This document shows, piece after piece, positions 53,433 to 64,000 of a stretch of 64,000 nucleotides of DNA (position 1 is its first letter; the number at the start of each line of letters is the position of its first letter). This stretch comes from Arachnopeziza araneosa (lineage: Eukaryota > Ascomycota > Leotiomycetes > Helotiales > Arachnopezizaceae). Made by a program: the position numbers and the translations under genes. The notes under the pieces were generated by a model that was given only the letters and a program-made list of their open reading frames with translations, was not told the DNA's origin and searched no databases. Location: assembly GCA_003988855.1 (NCBI GenBank), contig QYAI01000145.1:1-64000 (forward strand). Direction: 5' to 3'.

Positions 53433-55269
53433 CTAATTGAGGACAACGCTGCACCCTTCAGCACTGCTGAGAACAAGAGTGAGAGCCTGCTTTTCCTGTC
53501 CGGAAGGTACTGTCAACTGCCCAGATGGCAAGTGAATGTTTGGAAAAGTTTGGAGAATGCGGACGATTCCATGTGATGCTTCCGTCAGAGCAAAATCTTC
53601 TAGAATTGCAGTTAGTTCAAAATTTAATGGTGATGTTGGGGTCTTTACTCCCTAAGCAGCATATTCTTGGCCTCCTGTGGAAAGGTATGAACCCTAGCCT
53701 AATATCCTTAAGTTCGTGACCCTCCTCTTTTTCAGGTCGAAACTTATTGGCGTCTGGGCTGTAGGTGTCCGGGTCTCGGTGCATATGGTATGGAGAAAAG
53801 AAAATGCCCATACCCTTCTTAACGAGCATAGGGGACAGACTGTCCGCCCCACCACCCCTCGGAATGATAGTAGTCTTCGATGCCATTCGCAAATTTACTG
53901 GGACCACAGCGTATAATCTGTTTGCTAGAAAACACATGGTTGTTAGCACAGCTTGAAAGCATTCAGGGCCGGCTGACTAACTTTCGTTCCGAACACATTT
54001 GAGGTATGTCAGCTTGTTTATTTGTACGCTGGTCAAAGCCTCGCCATTTGCAGAAATGGGTGTTATCTCTTGGTGCAATCGTACAAGTGCTTTGGGATGA
54101 CGAACTAGCAAATAACTGGGCGCTTCATTAGTACCAGCGACGAGTCATTGGGTATGTTTCAAGCACTCACAACGACCAAGACATGAGGCAAGCTGTGGTA
54201 TCTCTTCCGGCTATTAGTACGTGAATGAGTTAGTCGCGTACTAGGCTTAGGTCTCGGAGCTCTTAATAAAGATTGATGATGAAAGGATGCCTTTCAAATG
54301 CAGCCTCTGCTCCATTCACTTCCATATCCGTGAGTGCATGTTTCACATAGCGCATAGCATAATTTTTTACTATTAAACATGACCTGTTAAACTAAGGAGG
54401 ATTGTAAAGCCAGCACCAATCACTAAGACGTGTACGGATAGCCGTAGCGAGGCCAACATAGTTGAAACTCTTGCCAAATTGCTCGTGGTCAGCAGGATCG
54501 AGGCCCGCAAATGGTCCGCCGAATAGGAGCGAGGTTGTTGTGGCTAGTGTAAAACGGAAGAAACGGAGCTGCAAATCTATGATGCTGCTCACTGAGCTTT
54601 TGAGTCCAGCAAGCAGTTCGTTGACTGGACCTTCGAAAACTCTAAGATCCTGGTACTGGATTCTAACGAATTGTCGACGCATGAGTTCCCGAGAGTGTTT
54701 CCAAGGCTGGCCATCTTGGGTAAAAATGCCTTCTCCGATCATGGGATAGAAACCTTCTCGGCGAGAACCAAGATTATAATCTAAAGGTAATGTATATGAT
54801 CAGCTTCACCTTGGCGCTAAAGTTGACTTCAGAACCGATCTTCAAAATTAGTTACAAGAATGGCGTGTAAATTCTTGGGATCCGTCGTAAAGACTCCGAT
54901 AACGCCGAGCAGTTTGACCTCGTAAGTTTTGCCCAGGCCATGCTCTTGGAAGTACTTGGATTGCGCTTCGAATATGTGCCCCGAATTGAACGCATCGTAT
55001 TGCATCTTGAAGATATCTAAAGCTAGTGGCCATCTGAATGGCAGCCTTTTCTGAGCCGGTTGACAATGGTTTTGGGCACCAAACCTCTTGTCAGCCTATC
55101 TCGGCGTCGGGAACCTGTTGGAATTGCTTTTGTGATTTAAGCGACATACATCATCTTGCCCTCGTTTTTGTACATAAACGTAGAGTAAATATGTCAGCAG
55201 GAGTGTCACAAGTGCCGTGCGCAAGCTGATTGATCATGTGATGCCGGTACCTTCGATCGGAACTTCCAT
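53433..55269 (-). pseudogene. Cytochrome P450 (CYP52-like) pseudogene
   Basis: Minus-strand blocks match an alkane/fatty-acid-hydroxylase-type P450: N-terminal anchor ALVTLLLTYLLYVYVQK, MQYDAFNSGHIFEAQSKYFQ, YPMIGEGIFTQDGQPWKHSR, helix I LIAGRDTTACLMSWS, a YHMHRDPDTYSPDANKFRPE block and the ending QALTLVLSSAEGC. The reading is broken by a TGA at 55236-55234 (CGA would fit), TAG at 54394-54392, and TAA at 54265-54263 and 54232-54230 (Gln codons would fit; the last just before LIHVLIAGRDTT). The haem-binding loop (about 53659-53680) is shifted by one base, giving HRRPRICC in place of the glycine-rich consensus. Former introns are still recognisable. It cannot make a functional enzyme as it stands. 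Confidence 0.88.
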
Positions 55270-56036
55270 GATTGTGAGAACGGGAAAGTTGTATTCGCTT
55301 TCAAAGACGAGAGAATATAGACTTTGGCAGCTCGTCCTTATTCGAGTTATTGAATCAAATTATTGGTGGTCTTGAATCTATGGCTCTAATTCTCTGACTG
55401 TGAAGAACGTGTCGAGTCAAAGTACAGACAAAAACAAATAGAGACTTGCACTGGGCTATATAGGGGTTGTGATGCTATTTATCCCAGAAACTACGTGTAC
55501 GGTTCTATCAGAAAATTTAGAGTAGCTACCTGGTTTGATATGTCCACATCCTCTAAGATAAATTTTGAAGCTGAAAGCCCAACCTCCTCTTCTTTTTGTG
55601 TAATGGTAAGAAGGTTTTTACTGGCCATTTGCTTATCATCAGGGCGTAACAAACCGCCTCCAACATACAGGGTATGACATAAACAAATGCATACTTGCAT
55701 TTGGCTGTATAAAATGCGTAAGGCTTTTTATCTTGAATTTCGCGGAGGTTGCCTCAATAGCCTGATAAAACTATTACGCAAATTCTGTAGAGCAACACTC
55801 CAGCAACATAATAGAGCCAGGTTTAAACGTCTAACTTAAGATGTTCGCATTCTGTACACAAAGCCAAAAGCACATTCCGCGCGAGCACACGTTTGGGACA
55901 AGCAATCTTACTTCCGACTGGGACTCCGATAGCACAGAAGATGGAGGTTCAGAGAAGTCTGTTACTCCATATCATTCATTTACGTGCTTGAAAAACAGAG
56001 ATACGGGAACAATACTCCAATACTCAACACGCGCGC
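55270..56036. other. Intergenic spacer
   Basis: 767 bp between the P450 pseudogene start and the TPR remnant. An 84-codon frame at 55841-56095 overlaps the TPR frame and has no domain. No repeat was noted. Confidence 0.45.
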
Positions 56037-57113
56037 ATGCGAGTTTTTCCTATGGTCGAACCAGCCTCAGATCTGATCGTGACGGACCGTCCTAAGGCTA
56101 AGCAAGCAGCAAAGTTCAGTTACATCTACTTCATTTGTGGCTACTACAGCGAAGCAGAGAAGCTTCAAAAAGCTGTGAGAGACTTCCTCGTACCGAATCT
56201 AGACCTGGAGCACGAGTTGTCAATGCGGATATCGCTGTTCCTAGCCAACACGTATGCACTCAAGGGAGGAGGTTTCAATGATGCAGCGATACTGATCGAA
56301 CAAGTGTTCCAAGTTGTTGAGAAGTCATTGGGGGATCGACACATTATGACTTTGAAAATAATGGACGAGTTGGGCATCATTCGGAATCACCAAGCTCGAT
56401 TACCTGAGGCGAATGATCTCTTGCAAAGAACCATCGAAGGAAGAACCGAGGTACTTGGGGAGAATCATGAGGACACGTTGTGTTCTATCGATAATCTTGG
56501 CCTCGTTTACTGGAATATGTTCGCCTACGAAGAAGCAAATAATCAACACTTCAAAGCAATCGCCGGCATGGAATCTCATCCTAACATGGACCCTGACCAC
56601 GAAAAAACTCTCTCAGCGAAAAAAAATCTTGCAATGACGTATCGAGAGATCAGAGAGGCATACTACAAGAAAGCGCATGCATTGATGGAGGAAGTCTTTG
56701 CAAAGCGCTTAGAAATGTTAGGGAGAGAGTCTCCACTCACACAAATGGCATTGTCCAACCTTGCATACGTCGAGCATGCTATGGGATGCCATGCTGAAGC
56801 CGAGGAAATTTTTCGGGAGGGATTAACGAATGCAGACGAAAACTTTGGTGCAGACCATTACGGTGTCGTGGGAGCAAGAAGACGACTGGCAGAAATATTG
56901 GCTGCGTAAGAGAAGTACGGCGAAGCCGAGAAGGCATCCCGGGACCTGCTTGACCGGAAGATATATACCCGTTCGGAAAAAGAGTTTAGGGAGGGCAAGA
57001 TTGATTCCAAAGAAAGGGTCTTCACCCCCTGGCGATTCGTGCATTTTTGGGAGAAGCAAAACAAGATTGACGAAGCGCTCAATGGTTTGCGAGGAACTGT
57101 GCAAAATTCTTAA
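56037..57113 (+). pseudogene. TPR (NLR-type C-terminal) gene fragment with in-frame stop
   Basis: A frame of 290 codons encodes TPR units of the kinesin-light-chain/NLR type: FICGYYSEAEKLQKAVRDF, LGDRHIMTLKIMDELG, LGENHEDTLCSIDNLGLVYW and MALSNLAYVEHAMGCHAEAE. It stops at TAA 56907-56909, yet the same frame goes on for 67 codons with TPR-like sequence (EKYGEAEKASRDLLDRKIY) to a TAA at 57111-57113. A Gln (CAA) at the first stop would give continuous repeats. The stop is also inside a GTAAGA string, so a splice donor is a weaker alternative. No nucleotide-binding domain precedes it, so it is truncated at the N-terminus. It aligns by pattern with the minus-strand remnant at 48866-49588. Confidence 0.75.
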
Positions 57114-59252
57114 GAAATCGGTCCATCCGATTGCACGACTTGTCCAAGAGAAGCAACGATATCTTCGCTTCCAATCTAGAGGACTTCCTAGCTCATGGGG
57201 TGCCGACACTGTTGACAAAATCGATTTACCTATATACATCACAGACGGCTGACTCCGCAATAGTCAGGTGCGCTCAAACACACATCCCCTGTATATAAGT
57301 TTCACGACGATTAGGAATCCCGATAGTTGTCGTGTACCTAAGCCCCTCTAATCAATGCAACTCTCCTGCTGAATCCAACCATGACCACTCCCTAAGCCCA
57401 GTTTCATAGCTGCATGAATCCCCATGATAAACACAGGCGCACCAGCAACTATCTATCAGTGCAGCCCAATCGTCGAGATGACTCTTCTTGCCTTGCCTTG
57501 CTTTGCTTGCATGAAATTCTCCGCTCCTCGACCAGACGGAACTTTGGTACGAGTCTTCCCCTGATGTGATTTCAACCCCAGCTATCGTAACCCTCGATAT
57601 CTTGCGTGGTCCAGCATGAATGGTACCTTGCCTAGAGAGACACCGGACATTGTATTCCCATTCTCTGGCACAACTCTACTAGTGAGAGGATTGCATCTTG
57701 TCTCATAGGAATAGGAACATGTTTGTAGGGGGCACCAGACCTAAGATGCATAAAGAGGGTTTCACGTTGGATTCTCTTCTAAACAATCAATATCCTTTTA
57801 CCCACCCATCAATATACCTTCTTTTCTTTGACTGACTTTTTCCAATTGGAGCTAGCGGCAGTTATAGCCGAGGAGCCCAGACCGTCGCCTTCGTCTCACC
57901 CCACTGCTCAAGCCCAGCTCACCCAGGCTCACCCACAGCTCAGGTTATAGCAGCCAGCAACTACTCAGGTCCAAGGACGGAAATTCAAAGGGCTCATGAC
58001 GAGATTCCGATATCGAACTGCTTGTTTCAAAAGGGGGATTGACCCACGAGCACACTTGATCTGTTGCCACTTTTGCTGCCTGTATGTCTTCTTTTGGTTT
58101 AGAGCTCAACAGCACAACTTCCATTTTTAGAAGCAAACTACCCTAGCTGTATTCTTATTCTTATTTTCATTTATCTTTTCATTTATGGCGCTTCTTCTCA
58201 AACAGCTTCTCAGTCATTTGATTATGGAGTAGTTTTGGCGTCGAGGGCTGAATAGCGAGAAGCCGACTTGTTTCTGAACAAGCTGAAAACATAAGTCCGA
58301 ATAAAGAGCCACTCAAAGCAGCTCCTGAAGCATGTAGTCACAACTGAAGTAATGATCTACAGTGTGCATCATGTCGATTGACTCGTGCGCGACTTAGAAT
58401 GTGAAGTCTTGCTACGCATATGCTGGTCTCAGCCATGAACGTTTAAATAAGGTTCAGATCGACAATGCATGCTGCCCAACTCCAAGATTCGATCGAGATC
58501 AGAAATCTCTGCCTATCTTCCACAATCCTGCGGGAAGGAGGCGTAGGTTATCTTCTCCTCCTTGCAATCCATTGGTCCAAAGCGAGAGTTGTTGAGACCG
58601 GAAGCGTCCTGTCCTCCTGCACAGGCCAACTCTTCGCTCTGCATCTGAAGTCGCGGCATGTTATACGGGGTCTTTTCATTTCACCAATGATATTTTCAAA
58701 GGATCGAGTCAGGTGCAGGCTGAGAAATATTCTACCAGGGTCTCGTCATTTCCGAAAAGGCTGTTTCATTTACTAAATTGTCGTCGTATTTCCTGGAGAA
58801 GAAACTGGTCACCGAGGGCGGGTGACATAAGTTTAAGCTCAGGGCTATTTGAGCTCTGAACTCTTGCTGTAGTTTTCCTCCGTTTCCCAGGCCGAAACGA
58901 ACTTTATCAAAAAACGAACCTGGTTCGAGCTTTGCTCTCTGCATAATCCTTTCCTTCTCCACCTTTTTGCTCTGAAATCGAAGAGTTGTTGCATGACCAC
59001 CAGGCCCAGGTGAACACGAATCTGAGACAGAAATCACAAATTTTACTCCCTTAAATTTCATTTGCGGAGCTCGCATGTCACACTAAACGATACGCACGGT
59101 ATGAATACAAGGCGATATAAAAGCTGCACAAATGTTTAATTCGTCACGTCTCACTCATTTGTTGATTCGCAATTATTTAAAGAATCCCATCTGTTCCTTC
59201 CCAGACCCAGAAAACATCATTTCACAATTATTTAAAAGCACTATTCAATAAT
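57114..59252. other. 2.1-kb intergenic stretch
   Basis: No convincing gene. The longest open frame (58732-59076 minus, 114 codons, containing MKFKGVKFVISVSDSCSPG) has no domain I recognise and no splice partner. A cluster of overlapping CAGCCCAGCTCACCCAGGC-like repeats occurs at about 57905-57945. Confidence 0.45.
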
Positions 59253-59976
59253 ATGGGTCTAACCGCCGCGGAAGTTGTTGGCAATATCAACATACTGACA
59301 ACGAAGGTCCAGCAACTGCAATCCCCAGCGAACAGCATCAACGTACTAAGCGGTCCTCTGTTTATTATTGGCCAAGGGCCTTATCCGGTCAGTTTTCCCG
59401 AAATGGTTTTTTGAATTCTGAATTGACCACAAAGCAGCAAATCATCGTCGGCTTTACTGACCTTGTTAACACAATCACCCAGGATATTCAAGCACAGCAA
59501 GTATGCAACTATCAACTGCTAATGAACTTCTTAAGTCTCTTAATAACATCACACAATCTAGGGTACTGCACCATACAAAAATAAGTCTGATGAGCAGAGT
59601 ATCCTTGATGCATTCACAACCGTAAGTCTACTTCTATATGTGCAATCTTCATTGACCAAAGAGATTCTGATTGCCGTCAAAAAGTTCACCGAGGTTACTC
59701 AACAAACCCTCAATATATTGATTGGGAAAACTGCAATCTTAACTGATCTACCTATGGTCGGCCCCCCAGTAGCACAAGTGCTCCGAAGCTTCGAGGCGGT
59801 AGTTGATGTGAGTATTTTACATTGCATCACTTTTGCTCACCTAATTTGGATGATAGAACTTGGGCTTCGTGCTTATTGAGGCAACTCCAGACCTAACAGC
59901 GCCCTTCACTAACCAAAAGAACTCACTTGAGGTAACAATTGGAATGGTTATCTCTGCATATACTCCATCAGTTTAA
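59253..59976 (+). CDS. HsbA-like (hydrophobic surface-binding protein A family) protein without signal peptide
   Basis: Five exons (59253-59387, 59438-59500, 59562-59621, 59685-59807, 59857-59976) give 166 residues, all introns being phase 0. The protein is helical throughout: NINILTTKVQQLQSPANSIN, QIIVGFTDLVNTITQDIQAQ, DEQSILDAFTTFTEVTQQTL, APVAQ-like PPVAQVLRSFEAVVD and a C-terminal FTNQKNSLEVTIGMVISAY. The heptad spacing and the central NILIGK segment match the HsbA/cell-wall galactomannoprotein family, which is normally secreted and binds hydrophobic surfaces. Here the chain starts MGLTAAEVVGNINI with no hydrophobic leader, so either a signal exon lies upstream or the protein is intracellular. 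A defective tandem copy follows at 60607. Confidence 0.7.
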
Positions 59977-60606
59977 GGGTAAGGGTAAAATGGATGGCCC
60001 CAATTTTGCGGCTGAAGAAAATAATAAAGCGACGATTGTTCGGTGCCTAGCTTATTGAATTAGAGGAAATATGAATGGTTATTGCTTCATTGATGACTTT
60101 AAAAACTCTCTTTAGACGTACACGAAGAGTATTTACTGGACTTCTACCCAAATCCTCTAAACTTCTATCAAGTTGATATGGTTTTTGTCCGGTTCCGAAA
60201 CCGCACCATCAAGATCACCTTACTTAAGTAATAAACATAGATGATCTAAGGGGGGTACGGTACGCAAGTGCAATGCCAAAAGGTTTAAAATCGTGGAAAT
60301 TCGCAATTATAGGCTATCGTAGCGCCTCCAGGGTATTCAAGCGATTTCAGGGTGGCTTACACGCCAAATTTTCAGACTTTTAGCGGGAATCTCTGTACTG
60401 TAGATCTCGTTTGGCAGCGCTCGTAGCTCACACTTACTCGTAGATACAGCAAGAATCTAAAGTGCTATCGAATGATCCACCTACTTTAATTCGTCACATC
60501 TTAACTCGTGAAGTTTATAAAGCGCCCCATTCCTTGTGCTGGAACAAGAACCATAGGGTCCTGCAAGATTTCATATCGCTTGAGCAAGGACTATTCAGAA
60601 TTCAAT
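59977..60606. other. Spacer between tandem HsbA-like copies
   Basis: 630 bp. The sequence just upstream of both copies shares an AATTCGTCAC-TCTnACTC-like segment (about 59139-59155 and 60489-60508), which shows that the duplication included the promoter. Nothing else was recognised. Confidence 0.5.
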
Positions 60607-61321
60607 ATGGGTCTCACTCTCGCTGAAATTATTGAAGATATCAATGAATTTCAATCGCAGCTCCATGATCTACAAAATACAGCAGAGGGAACGGGAATAT
60701 TGAACAGCGGCTTCTTTTGGATGGGTCAAGGGTCGTATCATGTAACTCTTCCTAACAAGTACAGTTGAATTCAAACTAATCTCTCGGTAGAAAATGTCGC
60801 TTGAGTTTGCCATGATTAATACCTCAATTGATATGATTCTCAAAGATCAAGCGGTATGCAACTGCTCACGTCTTTCTTTATGCTCTTAGTAACAGCATTC
60901 AACTCAGGTACCCAGCCCTTTACTAAGGTAGCAGATGAGCAAAGTATTCTTGATGCATTCAAAGCTGTAGGTCTCCTGCACGACGTACAATATTTATTGC
61001 TGAGGATACTGATAAGTTTAAATAGTTCGCCGAAGCTACTCAAGAGGCTCTTAATATACTGATTGACAAAGTCAATTTTATGCTCAATTCACCTGAAGTG
61101 GTACTCTTTTTGCAGGATCTATTCAAGACTTCAAGGCTTCAGTCGATGTAAATTTTCACTTCCCGTCCCTCTTGCTAGACACAACCTAATCTAAATGCCA
61201 GAAATACAGCGTCGCGCTTATTGCTCTTACTCCAGATGTTAAGGAGCCCTTCACTAGTCAAATAAACTCACTCGATTCAACTTTTGACGATGCCATTAAG
61301 ACATATACCCCAGACGTGTAG
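60607..61321 (+). pseudogene. HsbA-like tandem copy, frameshifted
   Basis: Same exon order as the copy at 59253: exon 1 135 nt (60607-60741, MGLTLAEIIEDINEFQSQLH), exon 2 63 nt (60791-60853), then DEQSILDAFKA, FAEATQEALNILIDK and a last exon ending DAIKTYTPDV at the TAG 61319-61321. At the third exon the acceptor reads CTCAG followed by GTACCC where the intact copy has CTAG followed by GGTACT, so one G is missing and the frame is lost. A second shift falls between NSPEV and LFAGSIQDFKASVD (about 61096-61112). Unless unusual splicing repairs both, it is a pseudogene. Confidence 0.72.
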
Positions 61322-61513
61322 ATAGCGTGCGAAATAGATGAGAGCTGTGACTGGCGAGTTCAAAAATTTCCGGTGCCTCTATAAGAAATCACTCTGTAAC
61401 GAATGTCATTTCCCAGCTACCAAGTATGCGTTTAGGAGCGAAATAGTGATTTTCAGTCCCAAACAGATCAATGCTCACGTGAACCGAGGAAGACGCAGCA
61501 CCTTACGACAGGT

Positions 61514-62941
61514 TTAGACTTCAGCTGTGAACTCCCTTAACCGGTCGGGACGAAAGAGACGCTTTGCTCCCATCCAAGAAGTATTGATTGGACTCTCACC
61601 TGGAATTAATCAGCATGTCATCAAATTCTTACTGCTCGGGATAACTCACCAGTAAAAATAAACACATCATACAGCCAACCCCCGAATAAACATCCAAAGA
61701 AAGGTGCAAGCATAGGTACCCAGAAATAATACCTTCCCGCAGTCCAAACTTCATTCCCATACCCCAAGAACCAACTCATCATCCTCGGCCCTAAGTCTCT
61801 TGCCGGGTTAAGGGCAAAACCTGTTTCCCATCCAAAGCAAGTTCCGATGCCGAAAACTACGAAAAATAAACCCAGAGGAGTCAGATTTCCGGCGCCAAGA
61901 GTGCCATTTTCCTGCAATGAATAGAGACAGAACATAAGAATGGTAGAGGTGATGAATTCGCTAAAGAATTGCCCTGTTGTGGACATGAATCCTGCTGGGT
62001 AGGTAGCGAAGATTCCGGCCGTGGCGGTGTGAGAAAAGCCCGGTACGGTACGAATGTGAGCACCGCCTTCGAAGACATTGATGGCCGATTTGTAGTTTGC
62101 TGAGAGAGCGAGAAGTCAGCTAAAAGAAAGACGTGACGAGATGGTAAGGATAATAATAATACCGTAAACAACGCCCGAGGCGCAAAATGCACCGAGGATT
62201 TGTGCTACAATGTAAATGGGAAATTTCTTCCATGGGTGTTTTCGAAAAACGCTAAAAGCACGTCAATGGCGTTTAAAAACACTACAATTTAATAGTGGTA
62301 TGGACTCACCAGTTTGCCAGAGTTACTGCAGGGTTGATGTGTGCGCCGCTGACCTGACTCCGGTTAGCTGCGTCGATCATGGAGAAGTACAATCGTGGAG
62401 TCGAAGCACTCACCCCTGACGCGTACACCCCGAGCATAACTCCAATCCTGTACCAGGCATGTAAGTAATGGTAAGACAGATAGATAGGAAGTGGTGTAAC
62501 GTACCCCCAGCCCAAAGGTATGGATGGAAACGATCCCTTCTGGCCGTTTGACAACACCACTTGTGCCACTACTCTGTGACTATGTCAGCAGGGGTCCAAA
62601 AACAATAGCGAGGAGACTAAATACCCATCACCAAAGAGGATGAGGATGAACACCCCAAAGAACTCAGAGAACGGCTCACGCATTGTGTGACGAACTCGAG
62701 ACCACCAGAGGTTGGGGTATGATCGGTTTTCATCTGCTTGATGGAGTTTTTGTTCGACTTTAGATCCATTTTCTTCATAGCCTCGATCTTGTGCAGTATG
62801 ACTCCTCTCTAGTTCAAGGTTCTTTTCGATGCAGCAAGATGAACTACTTTTGCCATCATCTGGTCTTGATACTTGCTGATCAGTCGTGAATGTGTTGGGG
62901 GAGATGGGAGGGGCAGCAAGAGGAAATTCGTCTTCTTTCAT
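61514..62941 (-). CDS. Aquaglyceroporin (MIP family)
   Basis: Seven exons (62941-62625, 62573-62505, 62447-62414, 62353-62310, 62251-62163, 62099-61650, 61599-61514; introns 50-63 bp) give 362 residues. Both pore motifs are present: SGAHINPAVTLANC (first NPA) and ETGFALNPARDLGPRM (second NPA), the Asp after the second NPAR marking glycerol-conducting members. Six membrane helices can be traced, from FFGVFILILFGDG to FFGCLFGGWLYDVFIF. The hydrophilic N-terminus of about 90 residues is Ser-rich with a double Cys (SSSSCC) and probably regulatory. It moves glycerol and water across a membrane. The third intron is 60 bp and leaves the frame open, so its retention would insert 20 residues just before the first NPA. 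Confidence 0.93.
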
Positions 62942-64000
62942 GATTATAGTAAATAAGAGGATCGATATGCAGAATTGGAATTTGATGCTTAAGATTGATT
63001 GTACCTCGTAGTTTATTGCATTGAATATGAAGTAAGGCTTTCACCGGATGATCTCGCATTATATATACTTGCTCACCATGTACAGAACCAGCCAAGCTCA
63101 CAGTTTTATGCAGGCAATTAGTTTGAATCATCAGTAACTCATGTCATACTCCATAATTTATTTCGTCCTCTGTTCGATAAAGTTTCACAAATGCCTCGGC
63201 TTTGGACTCTGTGGAGGCTGATAACTGGTATCCTACCAAGAAAATCCAGACATATTTTTCTATTTTGGGTTTTTATGACTGATCAAAAGCGATTGAACGA
63301 AGCAAAAGTTTAAGGACGAGGCAAATCCCAGAATAGTGAAATTGTGGGTCTAATTTTACGGCTAGAACGACTCACTACTTCACCCAAATTCCATCTGATT
63401 CAAACGTGTTCAAAAGCTCTGTACTAGATAAATGCCATGATTGGAGCACAATTACGAGGATTTGGTGTGAAGTTGTATTCCGAAATTCTCTCGTCACGCT
63501 CATTTTTATTCATTTTACATTCCTTCCATCCATGCCGTTGATGAAGAATGCAAACCTAGCGGGTATACTATCTCAAGCATATATAAAGCTATCAAAATAC
63601 CAGTCACAAAACTTCGTAAACTCTTTCACGTACTTGATTAACAAACAAGAATAATTCCCATACTCTACTCGAGTTTTGAGTTGATGTTCTATCAAAGTAA
63701 ACTAAAACTCTCAAACTTACGAACTCCTTAGGTACAATGAGGGGGTGGCCCTAAACTCTGAACCAAAATTTTATTTCTCCTTTTTTATTGAGTAATTTAC
63801 ACTGATAGGACAAGCTGTAGACTCGGTGATTCCAATTGAACGAAGTCACCAAGTGATACTGGCAGGACTAGATCATGATCAAGAGGGGAGGCAGCTTTTT
63901 AGTACCACAGACCCCAGCTCAAACCATGCTGTGGCCACGCCACCGTCTTAAAAGAATAGTGGCAGCATAAATAGGAAATGTCGTGCTATTTGAAACGCTT
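62942..64000. other. Intergenic, upstream of the aquaglyceroporin
   Basis: About 1 kb to the window edge, AT-rich. Short frames (62880-63131 minus, 63406-63654 plus) have no domain. Contains the aquaglyceroporin promoter next to 62941; otherwise nothing recognised. Confidence 0.5.

Noticed and set aside
56900..56950. TAA at 56907 read as part of a GTAAGA intron donor
   Set aside because: The sequence after it continues the TPR pattern in the same frame for 67 codons, which an intron would not do; kept only as a weak alternative.
1..64000. tRNA, rRNA, CRISPR arrays, bacterial operon signals, retroelement polymerase motifs
   Set aside because: None was recognised by eye on either strand; a covariance-model scan would be needed to exclude small RNA genes.

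Overview
The window is nuclear DNA of a filamentous ascomycete. The evidence is short GT-AG introns (39 to 63 bp, often with a CTAAC-type branch site), fungus-specific families (HET, Zn2Cys6 regulator, HsbA, fungal MHYT hybrid kinase, fungal ceramide synthase) and secreted plant-wall enzymes (GH11 xylanase, CE5 esterase with a CBM1 module). A plant-associated or litter-living Leotiomycete-like fungus is my guess; the sequence alone does not fix the genus. I reconstructed exon structures by hand, and every multi-exon model given as intact closes to a whole number of codons.

Layout. 0.5-4.7 kb: a divergent pair (FAD oxidoreductase and membrane-anchored methyltransferase) plus a polytopic membrane protein. 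4.9-7.3 kb: a HET-domain protein. 8.8-9.9 kb: an unrecognised four-exon gene with a 14-bp minisatellite upstream. 11.2-17.9 kb: a plant-biomass group with GH11 xylanase, an MFS transporter and CE5-CBM1 esterase. 17.9-22.0 kb: a 4-kb stretch without a convincing gene. 22.0-27.3 kb: a compact catabolic-looking cluster (ACS-family permease, Zn2Cys6 regulator, extradiol dioxygenase). 28-37 kb: F-box protein, Brd8/Bdc1-like bromodomain protein, a small coiled-coil protein and a NAPE-PLD-like hydrolase. 38.3-48.4 kb: MHYT hybrid histidine kinase, a membrane-anchored aspartic-protease-fold protein that appears to lack its catalytic aspartates, a class III aminotransferase, a DUF2470 membrane protein and a methyltransferase.

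48.9-57.1 kb is a decaying neighbourhood. Two TPR fragments of NLR type and a CYP52-like P450 carry in-frame stops, most explainable as C-to-T change of Gln codons. They surround an intact ceramide synthase and a possible 64-residue membrane microprotein. 59.3-61.3 kb holds a tandem HsbA-like pair without signal peptides, one intact and one frameshifted. 61.5-62.9 kb holds an aquaglyceroporin.

No rRNA or tRNA gene, CRISPR array or intact transposon was recognised. The points most worth following are the 0.5-4.7 kb lipid-modification-like trio, the permease/regulator/dioxygenase cluster, the sensor kinase next to a pseudo-protease, the leaderless HsbA pair and the shared stop-codon decay.
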